Shown: one piece after another, positions 36,950 to 45,630 of the stretch
Layout: every line of letters begins with the position of its first letter
Numbering within the stretch: position 1 is the stretch's first letter
Source: Microbacterium aurantiacum
Lineage (GTDB): Bacteria > Actinomycetota > Actinomycetes > Actinomycetales > Microbacteriaceae
Length of the DNA stretch: 51,481 bases
Reading direction: 5' to 3'
Assembly (NCBI RefSeq): GCF_002872075.1
Contig: NZ_PGGU01000025.1
Location: 179,635-231,115, forward strand
Position numbers and translations under genes: made by a program
Notes under the pieces: generated by a model
Seen by the model: only the letters and a program-made list of their open reading frames with translations
The model's database searches: none
Told to the model about the DNA's origin: nothing

Positions 36950-38919
36950 CCCTCCCCATCGAGCGCGCACGCTCCCGCAAGCCGATCACATGGCTCACGA
37001 TCCTCGGCGTTCTGCTGCTGCCCGCAGCCGTCGGCGGCATCCTGGTCGCAGCCCTCCAGAATCCGACCGAGCGCCTGGACTCGATGACCGCTGCCATCGT
37101 GAACCTCGATGAGCCCGTGAAGGTCGACGGTCAGCTCGCCCCCCTCGGCCGTCAGCTCGCCTCCGGCCTCGTCGAGGGTTCGGACGAGCTCGACTCCAAC
37201 CTGACCTGGGTGATCTCCAACGAAGACGACGCGGCTGCAGGGCTCGCGGATGGCTCGTACCAGGCGGTCATCACGATCCCGGAGAAGTTCTCGGCCGCGG
37301 CCACCTCCTCGGGCCAGGCGATCGCCGACGGCGGCGGCTCGGCGGCGGACAAGGCGGAGCAGGCCACCATCACCGTGACCACGCCCGAGGACGGACTCGT
37401 CGCCGATGATCTCATCACCGGGCAGATCGCCTCGGTGGCCGCATCGACGATGGGCACCATGCTCAGCGAGGCGACGATGGAGAACGTGCTCGTCGGATTC
37501 ACGACGATCGGCGACCAGATCGGCGAAGCCGCGTCCGGGGCCCTCGAACTCGCGAACGGAGCGCGGGATGCCGCGACCGGCGCCGCGGCGATCCCCGACG
37601 GCGCGACCCAGCTGGCTTCTGGCGCTTCGCAGCTCGGGAGCGGCGCCGCCGAGCTGGGCGGCGGACTCGACACGATCGCCGGCAAGACGCGGGATGTCGC
37701 GGCGGGGGCGGGAGCTCTCGGGTCCGGACTGACCGCGGGGGCGGGAGCGCTGGAGCAGACCGGCCTCGTGCCTGCCGAGTTGTACGCGGGCGCCGATGGA
37801 ACGGCGCAGCTGACCGCTGGAGTGTCGTCGGGAGTGTCCGGCCTTTCCGTGCAGCTGGCCGATCTCGTCAAGCAATGCGTTCCAGCCACGACTCCCGAGC
37901 TCTGTGCCCAGCTTGAGAAGGCGGCGGGGACAGCTGCCGCGCTCGTCGCGCCCGCTTCGGACGCTTCGAAGGCAGCCGCGGGCACCTCGGGCGGGCTCGG
38001 TGCGTTCGACCAGGCGGCGACAGCACAGTTCGCCGCACAGTTCCGCGAAGCCGGCGCCGGCGCCACGGCGCTGGCCGATGGCCTCTCCCAGCTCGCCGGC
38101 GGCGTGGACCAGTCGGCATCCGGAGCCCGGGCCCTCTCGAGCGGAGCCGGAGAACTGGCCGGCGGCGCCACCGAACTCGCGACCGGGGCGACGGAACTCG
38201 CCACCGGTCTCGGCACTCTCGCCACGGGCACCGGCGACCTCGCCGGTGGTCTGCGGACCGCGTCGGATTCGCTGCCCTCGTTCAGCGATGACGAGGCGAC
38301 CTCGCTGGCCTCCGTCGTCGCCGACCCCGTGTCCGCGAACTCGTCGATGAACGCCCTGTTCGGCCCGACAGCGATCCCATTGCTGGCGGCCGTCGTGCTC
38401 TGGTTCGGCGGGCTCGCGTCGTTCATCGTCATGCGCGCCCACACCGAGCGGACGCTCACGTCCCGGCGTTCCTCGGCCGCCCTCACACTCCGTGCGTTCG
38501 CTCCGGCGGCGCTGATCGGTGCAGCGCAGGGCCTGCTGGTTTCGCTCATCGTGCAGATCGTCGCCGCATACGGCGCCGCGGAGTGGTGGGCCTTCGCCGG
38601 AACGGCTGTGCTCGCCGGCATCGCGTTCGCCGCGGTGAATCAGGCGCTCGTCGCGCTTTTCGGCGGCGTCGGACGCTGGGTCAGTGCGCTCATCGGCGTC
38701 CTCGCCGTGGCCACCGGGCTCATCTCGACGGTGCCGGACTGGCTCGCCGGGATCGGCAGGGCGCTTCCCACGGCCCCGGCGTTCGCCGGCCTCATCGCCT
38801 CGAACGGCAGTGCGGTAGCCGCGCTGGTGGTCTGGGCGGTCCTGTCGATCGCCGCGACGACGATCGCCGTCGCCCTGCGCCGCACGACCTCGGCGAAGGC
38901 AGTGCTCGCCGGAGTCTGA
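36946..38919 (+). CDS. YhgE/Pip family membrane protein
   Basis: 657 residues. One N-terminal helix (about 15-35), a long extracytoplasmic region, and about five helices in the last 190 residues, the YhgE/Pip layout. The external part contains many copies of a G-A-x-x-L-x-x-G heptad-like repeat (for example GATQLASGASQLGSGAAEL), expected to form an extended coiled coil. It overlaps the exporter stop by four bases (ATGA) and is therefore co-translated; such proteins are frequent partners of MMPL or ABC exporters in actinobacteria. A strong terminator follows. Confidence 0.9.
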   Translation: MTLPIERARSRKPITWLTILGVLLLPAAVGGILVAALQNPTERLDSMTAAIVNLDEPVKVDGQLAPLGRQLASGLVEGSDELDSNLTWVISNEDDAAAGLADGSYQAVITIPEKFSAAATSSGQAIADGGGSAADKAEQATITVTTPEDGLVADDLITGQIASVAASTMGTMLSEATMENVLVGFTTIGDQIGEAASGALELANGARDAATGAAAIPDGATQLASGASQLGSGAAELGGGLDTIAGKTRDVAAGAGALGSGLTAGAGALEQTGLVPAELYAGADGTAQLTAGVSSGVSGLSVQLADLVKQCVPATTPELCAQLEKAAGTAAALVAPASDASKAAAGTSGGLGAFDQAATAQFAAQFREAGAGATALADGLSQLAGGVDQSASGARALSSGAGELAGGATELATGATELATGLGTLATGTGDLAGGLRTASDSLPSFSDDEATSLASVVADPVSANSSMNALFGPTAIPLLAAVVLWFGGLASFIVMRAHTERTLTSRRSSAALTLRAFAPAALIGAAQGLLVSLIVQIVAAYGAAEWWAFAGTAVLAGIAFAAVNQALVALFGGVGRWVSALIGVLAVATGLISTVPDWLAGIGRALPTAPAFAGLIASNGSAVAALVVWAVLSIAATTIAVALRRTTSAKAVLAGV

Positions 38920-38935
38920 CCGCCCGCTCGACCGA

Positions 38936-38971
38936 AAAGCGCGCCTCCCCTTCTCACGGGAGGCGCGCTTT
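38936..38971 (+). terminator. Terminator of the exporter operon
   Basis: 14-bp perfect arms (38936-38949, 38958-38971), AAAGCGCGCCTCCC on the left, 8-base loop, with short A and T tracts at the two ends. Could work in both directions. Confidence 0.85.
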
Positions 38972-39077
38972 CTGCGCCCGATGCAGCCATCCGCCGCACC
39001 GCGTCGAGCACGCCGAGGTCATTCCGCTGGGCTGAGGTCGGCATCCGCTCGACGACGTCCCGACCGACAGTGCCGAC

Positions 39078-40043
39078 TCAGCTGAGGCCGGAGTACGCGT
39101 GCAGGCCCTTGAAGAAGACGTTCACGATCGTGAAGTTGAAGATCACGGCGGAGAATCCGACGATCGCGAGCCAGGCCGAGCGGCTTCCGCGCCAGCCGCG
39201 GGTCGCCCGCGCGTGGATGTAGCCGGCGTAGATGACCCAGATCACGAACGTCCAGGTCTCCTTGACGTCGAAGCCCCAGTAGCGGCCCCATGCGTCCTGC
39301 GCCCAGATCGCGCCCGCGATCAGAGTGAAGGTCCACAGGATGAACCCCACGATGGTGAAGCGGTACGCGAGGCTCTCCAGGCGGTCGGAGCCCGGGAGGG
39401 TGCGCAGGAAGCCGGGACCGGTCTTGGCGGCGTTCTCGGCGACCAGGCGCTCGCGTCGGGCCTGCATGAGCTGGATCACGGAGAGCGAGAAGGCCAACGC
39501 GAAGAAGGCCGTGCCGAGGGACGCCACGAAGACGTGGATGATCAGCCAGATGCTCTTGAGCGGGTCCATCAGCGGCACGACGGCCACGTAGAAGCTCGTC
39601 GCGGCGCCACCGAGCAGCACCAGCACCAGGCCGATGATGAACGTGCCGAGGAAGCGCAGATCGATCCGCGTCAGCACGGCGAGGAAGACGGCGACGACGA
39701 GCAGCGTGCCGATCATCGCGAACTCGTACAGGTTCGCCCACGGCACGCGCCCCGCGGCGATGCCGCGGGTGACCGTCGCCGCCAGATGGAAGAGGAAGCC
39801 GAGGACGGTGAGCGAGGTGCCGATCCGCGCCATCATGAAGCTCTGCGCGGGCACAGGGGCGGGGACATCGGCGGCATAGGCATTGCCGCGCGCGCCCACG
39901 CCCACGAGCTCCGCTTCGCTCTTCGCATCGGCGGTCACCTGCGAACGCCGCGCCAGATCGAAGGCGTAGGCCACGAAGGCCGCCGCGTAGATCGCGATCG
40001 CGGTCCACAGCAGGATCGGCGAGAGCACGTTGAGCTCGAGCAT
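39078..40043 (-). CDS. ccsB: System II cytochrome c maturation protein CcsB/ResC
   Basis: 321 residues, about eight membrane helices. The tryptophan-rich heme-handling motif reads YWGFDVKETWTFVIWVIYAGY, preceded by AGAIWAQDAWGR, matching the WWD domain of CcsA/CcsB-type proteins; conserved histidines in nearby helices are candidate heme ligands. Works with ResB to carry heme to apocytochromes outside the membrane. It starts 4 nt after the resB stop; TAGACT six bases before the ATG could add an internal leaderless promoter. Confidence 0.93.
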   Translation of the reverse strand: MLELNVLSPILLWTAIAIYAAAFVAYAFDLARRSQVTADAKSEAELVGVGARGNAYAADVPAPVPAQSFMMARIGTSLTVLGFLFHLAATVTRGIAAGRVPWANLYEFAMIGTLLVVAVFLAVLTRIDLRFLGTFIIGLVLVLLGGAATSFYVAVVPLMDPLKSIWLIIHVFVASLGTAFFALAFSLSVIQLMQARRERLVAENAAKTGPGFLRTLPGSDRLESLAYRFTIVGFILWTFTLIAGAIWAQDAWGRYWGFDVKETWTFVIWVIYAGYIHARATRGWRGSRSAWLAIVGFSAVIFNFTIVNVFFKGLHAYSGLS

Positions 40044-40047
40044 GGTG

Positions 40048-41832
40048 TCAGTCTACTTTCGGTGTTTCGGTTGCCGGCGGCTCGGTCCGGTCAGGGTCTG
40101 TTGCCTCGACGGCAGGCTCGGCAGCCACGGACGTCGATCCGCCCGCCGCATCCATCAGACGTCCATGACCGGCCACGAGGTCGTCGACGGCAGCGGCGAG
40201 AGTCGGGTCCTCCCCGCGGGCGAGACCCGCGTACTCCAGCGACACGACGCCGTCTCCGCCTGACGCCTTCACCCAGACCCGGCGACGCGGAACGAACAGC
40301 GCGAGCATCAGCCCGCCGAGGGCGAGCAGCGCGAAGACGAGCACCCACACGGCAGAGGCGTCGTGGTGGATCTGCAGCGAGGCGAAGCGCTTGACCGACT
40401 GCGACGCATCGGTTGCGCCCTCCGGCGACTCGTCCTCGAAGGTCACGGTGCCGAGGCCGTTCGGCAGGTCGCCGGTCTCGCCGGGGCTGAGTTCGATGGA
40501 TTCCACATCGGTCGTGCGTCCTGCGAGCTTCGTCATCCCGGTCGTGTCGAGCACGTACACCGACTTCGGGATGCCGTCGTTGATGCCGAGGTCGCCGGAG
40601 TACACGTCGAGTGTGAGCAGCGGGTTGATCAGGTCGCCGTAGCCGGAGGCGATGGCGCCCTTCTGACCGGACGCGGCCGTGGGATAGAAGAAGCCGATCA
40701 GCCCGAGCTGCTCCGGCATGCCGTCGGTGACCTTGACGACGCCGAGAGAGGTCATGTTGTTGTCCTGCGGGAGGAACGGCACGCTGTTGCGGTAGACGAT
40801 GTCGCCATCGGCGTTGCGCACCGTGATCGTCGGCGCGTAGCCGTTGCCGAGCAGGTAGATCTGATCGCCGGCGACTCCGAGCGGGTGGTTCACGCGCACC
40901 GCTCCATCGGTCTTCGATCCGGCCGCGTCCTGCACGGTGACGTTCGCGGAGAAGTCGCCTGCCTGGCCGGAGCCCGGCTCGCCGAACGGCTGGTATGTGA
41001 CGTCGAACGAGTCGAGTTGCATCGCGTACGGGGTGAGCGCGTCGTCGGAGACGAAGCGGCCGCGGTTCATGGAGTCGTAGTCGACGAGGGTGTTGGCGAA
41101 GGTCTCGCCCTCGACGAGCACCCGCTGCCCGGTGTACGCGAACCCGCCGCCGATCCCGACGGTGATCAGCACGCCGACGAGCGCGAGGTGGAACAGCAGG
41201 TTGCCGGTCTCGCGCCAGTACCCGCGCTCGGCCGACACCGAGAAGGAGCGGCCCCCGTCGTAGCGTTCGACCCGGTAGCCGAGGGCCTTCAACTGCTTCG
41301 TCGCGATGTCGATGGATGCGGATGCCGCGGCATCCGCATCCGGTGCGTCGCGCTGCACCGAACGGAAGTCCTCGAGGCGCTGGAGGCGGGCCGGCGTGCG
41401 CGGCGGACGAGCCCGGAGCGCCTTCGCGTGGTGCTTGATGCGCGGGATGACGCAGCCGACGAGCGAGGTGAACAGGAGCAGGTAGATCGCCGAGAACCAC
41501 GGCGACAGGTACACGTCGAACAGCTTCAGGGCGTCGAGCACCGGGAACAGGTCGGGGTTGTTGCGCTCCCACTGCGTGACGCCGTTGGGGTCGGCCATCC
41601 GCTGAGGGAAGATCGACCCGGGGATCGCGGCGATGGCGAGCACCAGCAGCAGCACGAGTGCCGTGCGCATCGAGGTGAGCTGACGCCAGCCCCAGCGCAG
41701 CCATCCGACCAGACCGAGGCGCGGCTGCGTGATCGAGTCGTCGCCGTCGACGTGGTCGGAGGGGCGGAGCGGATCGCTGGCGTCGCTGTTCACGGCATCC
41801 TGACGCTTCGATTCAGAGCGGGAGGTTGACAC
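40048..41832 (-). CDS. resB: System II cytochrome c maturation protein ResB
   Basis: 594 residues. Three N-terminal membrane helices (TALVLLLVLAIAAIPGSIFPQ, SAIYLLLFTSLVGCVIPRIK, NLLFHLALVGVLITVGIGGGF), a large extracytoplasmic domain, and a C-terminal helix (VWVLVFALLALGGLMLALFVP). This is the usual ResB layout. The GTG start overlaps ccdA by 20 bases; a second GTG 13 codons in (MNSDASDPL) is an alternative. Fourth component partner is CcsB. The gene is co-oriented with tlpA, ccdA and ccsB as one maturation operon. Confidence 0.93.
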   Translation of the reverse strand: MSTSRSESKRQDAVNSDASDPLRPSDHVDGDDSITQPRLGLVGWLRWGWRQLTSMRTALVLLLVLAIAAIPGSIFPQRMADPNGVTQWERNNPDLFPVLDALKLFDVYLSPWFSAIYLLLFTSLVGCVIPRIKHHAKALRARPPRTPARLQRLEDFRSVQRDAPDADAAASASIDIATKQLKALGYRVERYDGGRSFSVSAERGYWRETGNLLFHLALVGVLITVGIGGGFAYTGQRVLVEGETFANTLVDYDSMNRGRFVSDDALTPYAMQLDSFDVTYQPFGEPGSGQAGDFSANVTVQDAAGSKTDGAVRVNHPLGVAGDQIYLLGNGYAPTITVRNADGDIVYRNSVPFLPQDNNMTSLGVVKVTDGMPEQLGLIGFFYPTAASGQKGAIASGYGDLINPLLTLDVYSGDLGINDGIPKSVYVLDTTGMTKLAGRTTDVESIELSPGETGDLPNGLGTVTFEDESPEGATDASQSVKRFASLQIHHDASAVWVLVFALLALGGLMLALFVPRRRVWVKASGGDGVVSLEYAGLARGEDPTLAAAVDDLVAGHGRLMDAAGGSTSVAAEPAVEATDPDRTEPPATETPKVD

Positions 41833-42568
41833 TGCTGATCACCGCCGTCAATCGCGACATGATGTCGGTCCAGAGCCCGGTCACCATCAGGACGCCGAGC
41901 ACGATGAGCAGGATGCCGCCGATGATGTTCACCACGCGGATGTGGCGGCGCAGGAATCCGACCGCCCTGGTCGCCCAGCCGAAACCGAGAGCGACGAGCA
42001 GGAAGGGGATGCCGAGGCCGAGCGAGTACGCGATGCCGAGGAACGACGCACGCCAGGGGTCGCCGACGTTCCAGGAGAGCGACACGATCGTGGTGAGCGT
42101 CGGTCCCATGCACGGCGCCCAGCCGATGCCGAGGGCGATGCCGAGGAGCGGCGCGCCGATGATGCCGGCCTTGGAGTCGACGTGGAAGCGGAACTCCCGC
42201 TGCGCGAAGCCGAACAGGCCGAGGAAGACAAGGCCCATCAGGATGATGACGCCGCCCAGCACACGGGTGATCAGCTCGCCCCACTGCGCGAAGAAGAGCC
42301 CGGTGGCTCCGCCCAGCACGGTCCACGCGACGAAGACCACCGTGAAGCCGAAGATGAACAGCAGCACGCCGAACACGAGCCGTCCGCGCTCCGTCGTCGC
42401 AGTATCCGTCGACGACGACCGCGGCGCGACCGCGCCGCCGATGAAGCCGAGGTAGCCGGGAACGAGAGGCAGCACGCAGGGAGAGAGGAAGGAGACGAGC
42501 CCCGCGAGCATCGCGATCGGGATCGCGGCCCACAATGCACCGGATCCGATGATGGCGTCGGTGTTCAC
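41813..42568 (-). CDS. ccdA: Cytochrome c biogenesis thiol-disulfide transporter CcdA
   Basis: 251 residues with six to seven helices. The two transport cysteines are in FLSPCVLPLVPGYLGF and GWAPCMGPTLT, each in a Pro-rich helix start, as in CcdA/DsbD. It moves reducing equivalents from cytoplasmic thioredoxin to the TlpA-like lipoprotein outside. GTG start, GGGAG about 6 nt upstream; 16 nt after the tlpA stop. Confidence 0.94.
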   Translation of the reverse strand: MNTDAIIGSGALWAAIPIAMLAGLVSFLSPCVLPLVPGYLGFIGGAVAPRSSSTDTATTERGRLVFGVLLFIFGFTVVFVAWTVLGGATGLFFAQWGELITRVLGGVIILMGLVFLGLFGFAQREFRFHVDSKAGIIGAPLLGIALGIGWAPCMGPTLTTIVSLSWNVGDPWRASFLGIAYSLGLGIPFLLVALGFGWATRAVGFLRRHIRVVNIIGGILLIVLGVLMVTGLWTDIMSRLTAVISSVNLPL

Positions 42569-42584
42569 GACGCTCCCACCGCGG

Positions 42585-43235
42585 TCACGACGTCTCCGCG
42601 AGTGCGTCCTTGACGAGCGTGGAGAGGATCGAGGTGCCGTCGATCGGGCCGATGATGCGGGCGGCGACGCGGCCCTGCTTGTCGAGCACGAGTGTGGTCG
42701 GCGTCGCCTGGATCGGGACGGCCTGCGCGAAGGCGAACTTGGCCTCGGCGGTGTCGACGTCGATCAGGCTCGGGTAGGTGATCGCGTACTCGTCGGCGAA
42801 GGCCTTGGCCGTGTCGGCCTGATCGCGGGTGTTGATGCCGACGAAGGAGACGCCGTCGCCTTCGTACTCCTGCCAGACCGATTCGAGGGCGGCGGCCTCG
42901 ACGCGGCACGGCGCGCATCCCGCGTACCAGAAGTTCACCACGGTGACCTGGCCCTCGAGGTCGGCGCTGTCGAAGCTCTCGCCCGTCTCAGTGACGCCAC
43001 CGAAGACGACGGGCTCGCCGCGCTCGGCCTCGGGGATCTCGACGATGGCGCCGTCGGCCGCGACGTACCCGGTGTTCTCACCGCTGAGGAAAGACTCGCT
43101 GACCGGGTCGGGAGCGCAGGCGCTCAGACCGATGGCGAGCACCGCGGCGAGCGCGGCTCCGATCGCACGACGGGAACGTCGATCACGGGAGCGGCGGCCG
43201 CTGCGATTCGGGTCGACCGTCGAGGCGAGTGGCAC
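42585..43235 (-). CDS. TlpA/ResA-like thioredoxin lipoprotein
   Basis: 216 residues. Twin-Arg-like basic N-terminus (GRRSRDRRSRRA) and lipobox LSAC give a membrane-anchored extracytoplasmic protein. Thioredoxin fold with redox motif CAPC in NFWYAGCAPCRVEAAAL, then a cis-Pro region ATPTTLVLDKQGRV. It would reduce heme-binding cysteines of apocytochrome c. GTG start with TAAACT seven bases upstream, again a leaderless pattern, so this is the operon promoter. Confidence 0.92.
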   Translation of the reverse strand: MPLASTVDPNRSGRRSRDRRSRRAIGAALAAVLAIGLSACAPDPVSESFLSGENTGYVAADGAIVEIPEAERGEPVVFGGVTETGESFDSADLEGQVTVVNFWYAGCAPCRVEAAALESVWQEYEGDGVSFVGINTRDQADTAKAFADEYAITYPSLIDVDTAEAKFAFAQAVPIQATPTTLVLDKQGRVAARIIGPIDGTSILSTLVKDALAETS

Positions 43236-43303
43236 GATTCCCAGTTTACGTCCGGATTCCTATGGGCCAGCCGGGCGCAGGCGCCGACCAAACTGCTTCG
43301 CTC

Positions 43304-44035
43304 TCAGCCCTGGTACAGCCAGATCCAGTTGCCATCCGGATCGGTGACAGCACTCGAGCGCGGCATTCCTTGGTGATCGGTGCTCGCCACAGCTTCCCCG
43401 GCACCCGCCGACAACGCGCGCCGGTGGGCGGCATCCAGGTCCGCGACCGTGAGTCCGAAGGTCGTGCGGCCCGGCCGGTCGAAATCCTCCGGACCCGAGA
43501 ACACGAGCAGGAAGAAGCCGGGCTGACCGTAGCTTCCGAACTGATAGCCGCCGAAATCGGCGTCATCGGTGTGACGGATGACGCTTTCGGCGAGGCCGAA
43601 CGCATCGGCGTAGAACTTCCGCGCCAGCGCCGGGTCTTCGACTCCGACTTTGATCTGGACCGGAACGGTGGTGTTGACGACTGCATGCATGATGACTCCC
43701 TCTGCTACGTGTTCCTCGCTGTGAGCGATCTGTCGATCCAGGTGATCCCGCCGTCGAGTCAGGCGTGCTGCGTGCTCGGCGAGCAGATCACTGGACTTCT
43801 GGGAGTGCGGATCGGCGATGACCGTCCGCACGTGGTCCAACGGCAGATCGAGCCACCGAAGATCCCGGATGAGTACGGCCGTCGGGAGCTGCTCCCGCAC
43901 GTATCGCCGATAGCCGTTGTGAACATCGATCTCGGCGGGAGGCAAGAGCCCGATGGCGTCGTAGTGACGCAATGCGTGCACACTGACACCCGCCAGCCGT
44001 GCGAACTGGCCCACAGTCAATCGATTCTCGTTGTC
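43304..44035 (-). CDS. MerR-type regulator fused to a glyoxalase/VOC domain
   Basis: 243 residues. Residues about 5-110 are a MerR helix-turn-helix with dimerisation helix (LTVGQFARLAGVSVHALRHYDAIGLLPP ... VHNGYRRYVREQL); residues about 120-243 form a VOC fold (VPVQIKVGVEDPALARKFYADAFGL ... TDPDGNWIWLYQG). The VOC part probably binds an inducer rather than being an enzyme. The GTG at MDNENRL is chosen over one six codons upstream because CACGCT lies six bases before it and a MerR-type -35 is 19 bp further up. No target gene beyond itself is apparent. Confidence 0.85.
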   Translation of the reverse strand, partial: DNENRLTVGQFARLAGVSVHALRHYDAIGLLPPAEIDVHNGYRRYVREQLPTAVLIRDLRWLDLPLDHVRTVIADPHSQKSSDLLAEHAARLTRRRDHLDRQIAHSEEHVAEGVIMHAVVNTTVPVQIKVGVEDPALARKFYADAFGLAESVIRHTDDADFGGYQFGSYGQPGFFLLVFSGPEDFDRPGRTTFGLTVADLDAAHRRALSAGAGEAVASTDHQGMPRSSAVTDPDGNWIWLYQG

Positions 44036-44051
44036 CACATCTCCAGCGTGC

Positions 44052-44075
44052 ACCTTCGTGCGGCCCGAAGGTCAA
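44052..44075 (-). promoter_or_regulatory. MerR-type autoregulatory promoter of the MerR-VOC gene
   Basis: Dyad ACCTTCG/CGAAGGT (44052-44058, 44066-44072) with a 7-bp centre. Minus-strand TTGACC (44070-44075) overlaps it, and a 19-bp spacer leads to CACGCT directly upstream of the GTG. A dyad within a 19-bp spacer is the hallmark of MerR-controlled promoters. Confidence 0.6.
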
Positions 44076-44123
44076 GGCCCACTTCTCGCGCATGCAGCTC
44101 GGCCACCGGAGGATGGCGAGGCC

Positions 44124-44528
44124 TCAGAATCGCGCGAGGACGTCGGCGACCCCGGCTCGGAACCGCGGGCACGTTGCGATGTCGTGCGATCGGCACCGCA
44201 TCGCATGCTCTGTCATCTCCCGCGAGCGCCGCATCTCTTCCATCCGCCGGTCGAGGTCATCGAGGTGCTCCTGCAGTACCTGATGCCGGCCGGCACTGCC
44301 GTCGTCGAGTAGCACGCCGATCTGCTCCAGGCTCATCCCCGCCGCCTTGCTGCGCTGGATCACCGCGATGCGGACGACGTCGTCCTCGCCGAATCGCCGG
44401 CGTCCCGCGGAGTCGCGTTCCGGCCGGAGCAGGCCGACGGACTCCCAGTGCCTGAGCACGTTGGTCGGCAGGTCGAACCGGGCTGCGACATCTCCCACAG
44501 ACCATGGATGTTCGGCGTTTGACTTCAT
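44124..44528 (-). CDS. MerR family regulator with C-x7-C sensor loop
   Basis: 134 residues. N-terminal MerR HTH (WSVGDVAARFDLPTNVLRHWESVGLLRPERD, then GRRRFGEDDVVRIAVIQRSKAAGMSLEQI), a coiled-coil dimerisation helix (HLDDLDRRMEEMRRSREMTEHAM), then C112 and C120 in CRSHDIATCPRF. The C-x7-C spacing and even the residue numbers equal those of the copper sensor CueR, though the loop is different; metal, thiol or redox sensing is possible. Its ATG lies inside the operator of the divergent flavoprotein gene, so it is expected to autoregulate. Confidence 0.88.
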   Translation of the reverse strand: MKSNAEHPWSVGDVAARFDLPTNVLRHWESVGLLRPERDSAGRRRFGEDDVVRIAVIQRSKAAGMSLEQIGVLLDDGSAGRHQVLQEHLDDLDRRMEEMRRSREMTEHAMRCRSHDIATCPRFRAGVADVLARF

Positions 44529-44549
44529 GTTGACATGAAGTCACAGACT
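44519..44549 (+). promoter_or_regulatory. MerR-controlled promoter of the flavoprotein gene
   Basis: TTGACT (44519-44524), 19-bp spacer, CAGACT (44544-44549). The spacer holds a perfect 10-bp dyad GACTTCATGT/ACATGAAGTC (44521-44530, 44533-44542). A 19-bp spacer with a centred dyad is the arrangement that MerR proteins activate by DNA distortion. Confidence 0.8.
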
Positions 44550-44601
44550 GGCTCCGAACGCAACAACAGAACACAAGATCGACGACAGGAAGGACCCTCC
44601 C

Positions 44602-45510
44602 ATGTACGACGCGATCGTGATCGGAGCCGGCCCCGCAGGGCTGCAGGCGGCTTTGACCCTGGGGCGGATGCACCGCTCCACTCTGCTGCTCGACTCGGGC
44701 GAGTACCGCAACGGCACCGTCCTGCACATGCACAATGTGATCGCGAACGACGGCACCGCCCCGGCCGAGTTCCGGGCGACGGCGCGGGCGCAGCTCGCGG
44801 CCTATGCCGACGTCGACGTCCGCGACATCGGCGTCGAGAGCATCGGCGGAACGGAAGACGACGGGTTCGAACTCACGCTCGACGACGGCTCGACGGTCGG
44901 CGCACGACGGGTCATCCTCGCCACCGGCGTCGCCGACGACCTCCCGGACGTTCCCGGACTGGACGCGCTGTGGGGACGGACGGCGTTCAGCTGCCCGTTC
45001 TGCGACGGGCACGAGCACGCCGGCAAGGCCATCGCCATCCTCGGGCCGGCGCCCCGCTCCGAGCACCTCATCGGGCTGCTGGGGCGATTCGTCGGCGAGA
45101 TCACCGTCTTCCCGGTCGGCGAGGCGCACTCCGATGACGAGCAGCGGGCGCTCAATGCCCTCGGCGCCCGGGTCAGTGACGCACCCGTCGAGGCGGTCGC
45201 CTCCGTCGAAGGCGGCGTGCGGATCACCGCCGGCTCCGACGAGGTCACGGTCGCCGGAGTGTTCGTCGCCGCGGGCTCCGTTCGGCAGCGGGCTCCCTTC
45301 GCCGAACATCTCGGACTGCGGATGCTGCCCTCCGGCGCGATCGAGATCGACGACTTCGGTCGCACCTCGATGCCCGGTGTCTCCGCCGCGGGCGACCTCG
45401 CGCACCGCGCTGCCCTACCGGGGCTGATGGCGTCGGTCGTGATGGCCTCGGCCGCCGGTCAGCTGGCCGCCATCGGCGTCATCCAGTCGCTGATGGCGAC
45501 CGAGCACTGA
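44602..45510 (+). CDS. Thioredoxin-reductase-like FAD disulfide oxidoreductase
   Basis: 302 residues. FAD Rossmann motif GAGPAGLQAA (8-17), redox pair C131/C134 in FSCPFCDGH, and the terminal FAD motif GVSAAGDLAH. The second Rossmann motif, normally GGGNSAxxEA for NADPH in thioredoxin reductase, reads LGPAPRSEH (147-155), and the HRR NADP-phosphate motif is absent. It may therefore use another reductant or act as a thiol oxidase like the GliT/DepH group rather than as a true thioredoxin reductase. Shine-Dalgarno AGGAAGGA about 8 nt upstream. Controlled by the divergent MerR. Confidence 0.88.
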   Translation: MYDAIVIGAGPAGLQAALTLGRMHRSTLLLDSGEYRNGTVLHMHNVIANDGTAPAEFRATARAQLAAYADVDVRDIGVESIGGTEDDGFELTLDDGSTVGARRVILATGVADDLPDVPGLDALWGRTAFSCPFCDGHEHAGKAIAILGPAPRSEHLIGLLGRFVGEITVFPVGEAHSDDEQRALNALGARVSDAPVEAVASVEGGVRITAGSDEVTVAGVFVAAGSVRQRAPFAEHLGLRMLPSGAIEIDDFGRTSMPGVSAAGDLAHRAALPGLMASVVMASAAGQLAAIGVIQSLMATEH

Positions 45511-45535
45511 CGTCACGTCCGGCCGCGAGACGCAC

Positions 45536-45582
45536 TTTCCGGCATGAGACGTCACGTACGACGTGACGCCTCATGCCGGAAA
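45536..45582. repeat. Near-perfect palindrome 5 (22-bp arms) between convergent genes
   Basis: Arms 45536-45557 and 45561-45582 differ at one base and are separated by three. The inner ends carry GACGTCACGT/ACGTGACG. Related fragments (GAGACG, GACGTCACGT, TCTCACGTGG) also occur just outside on both sides (45509-45600). It probably also terminates both converging transcripts. Confidence 0.85.
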
Positions 45583-45630
45583 CGATGTCTCACGTGGAAC
45601 ATGTCGCCTCAACCAAGAAGCGCACGTCGC

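Noticed and set aside
37540..38270. Tandem repeats in the YhgE/Pip gene.
   Set aside because: These are protein-level G-A-x-x-L heptads typical of the family, not a DNA repeat element.
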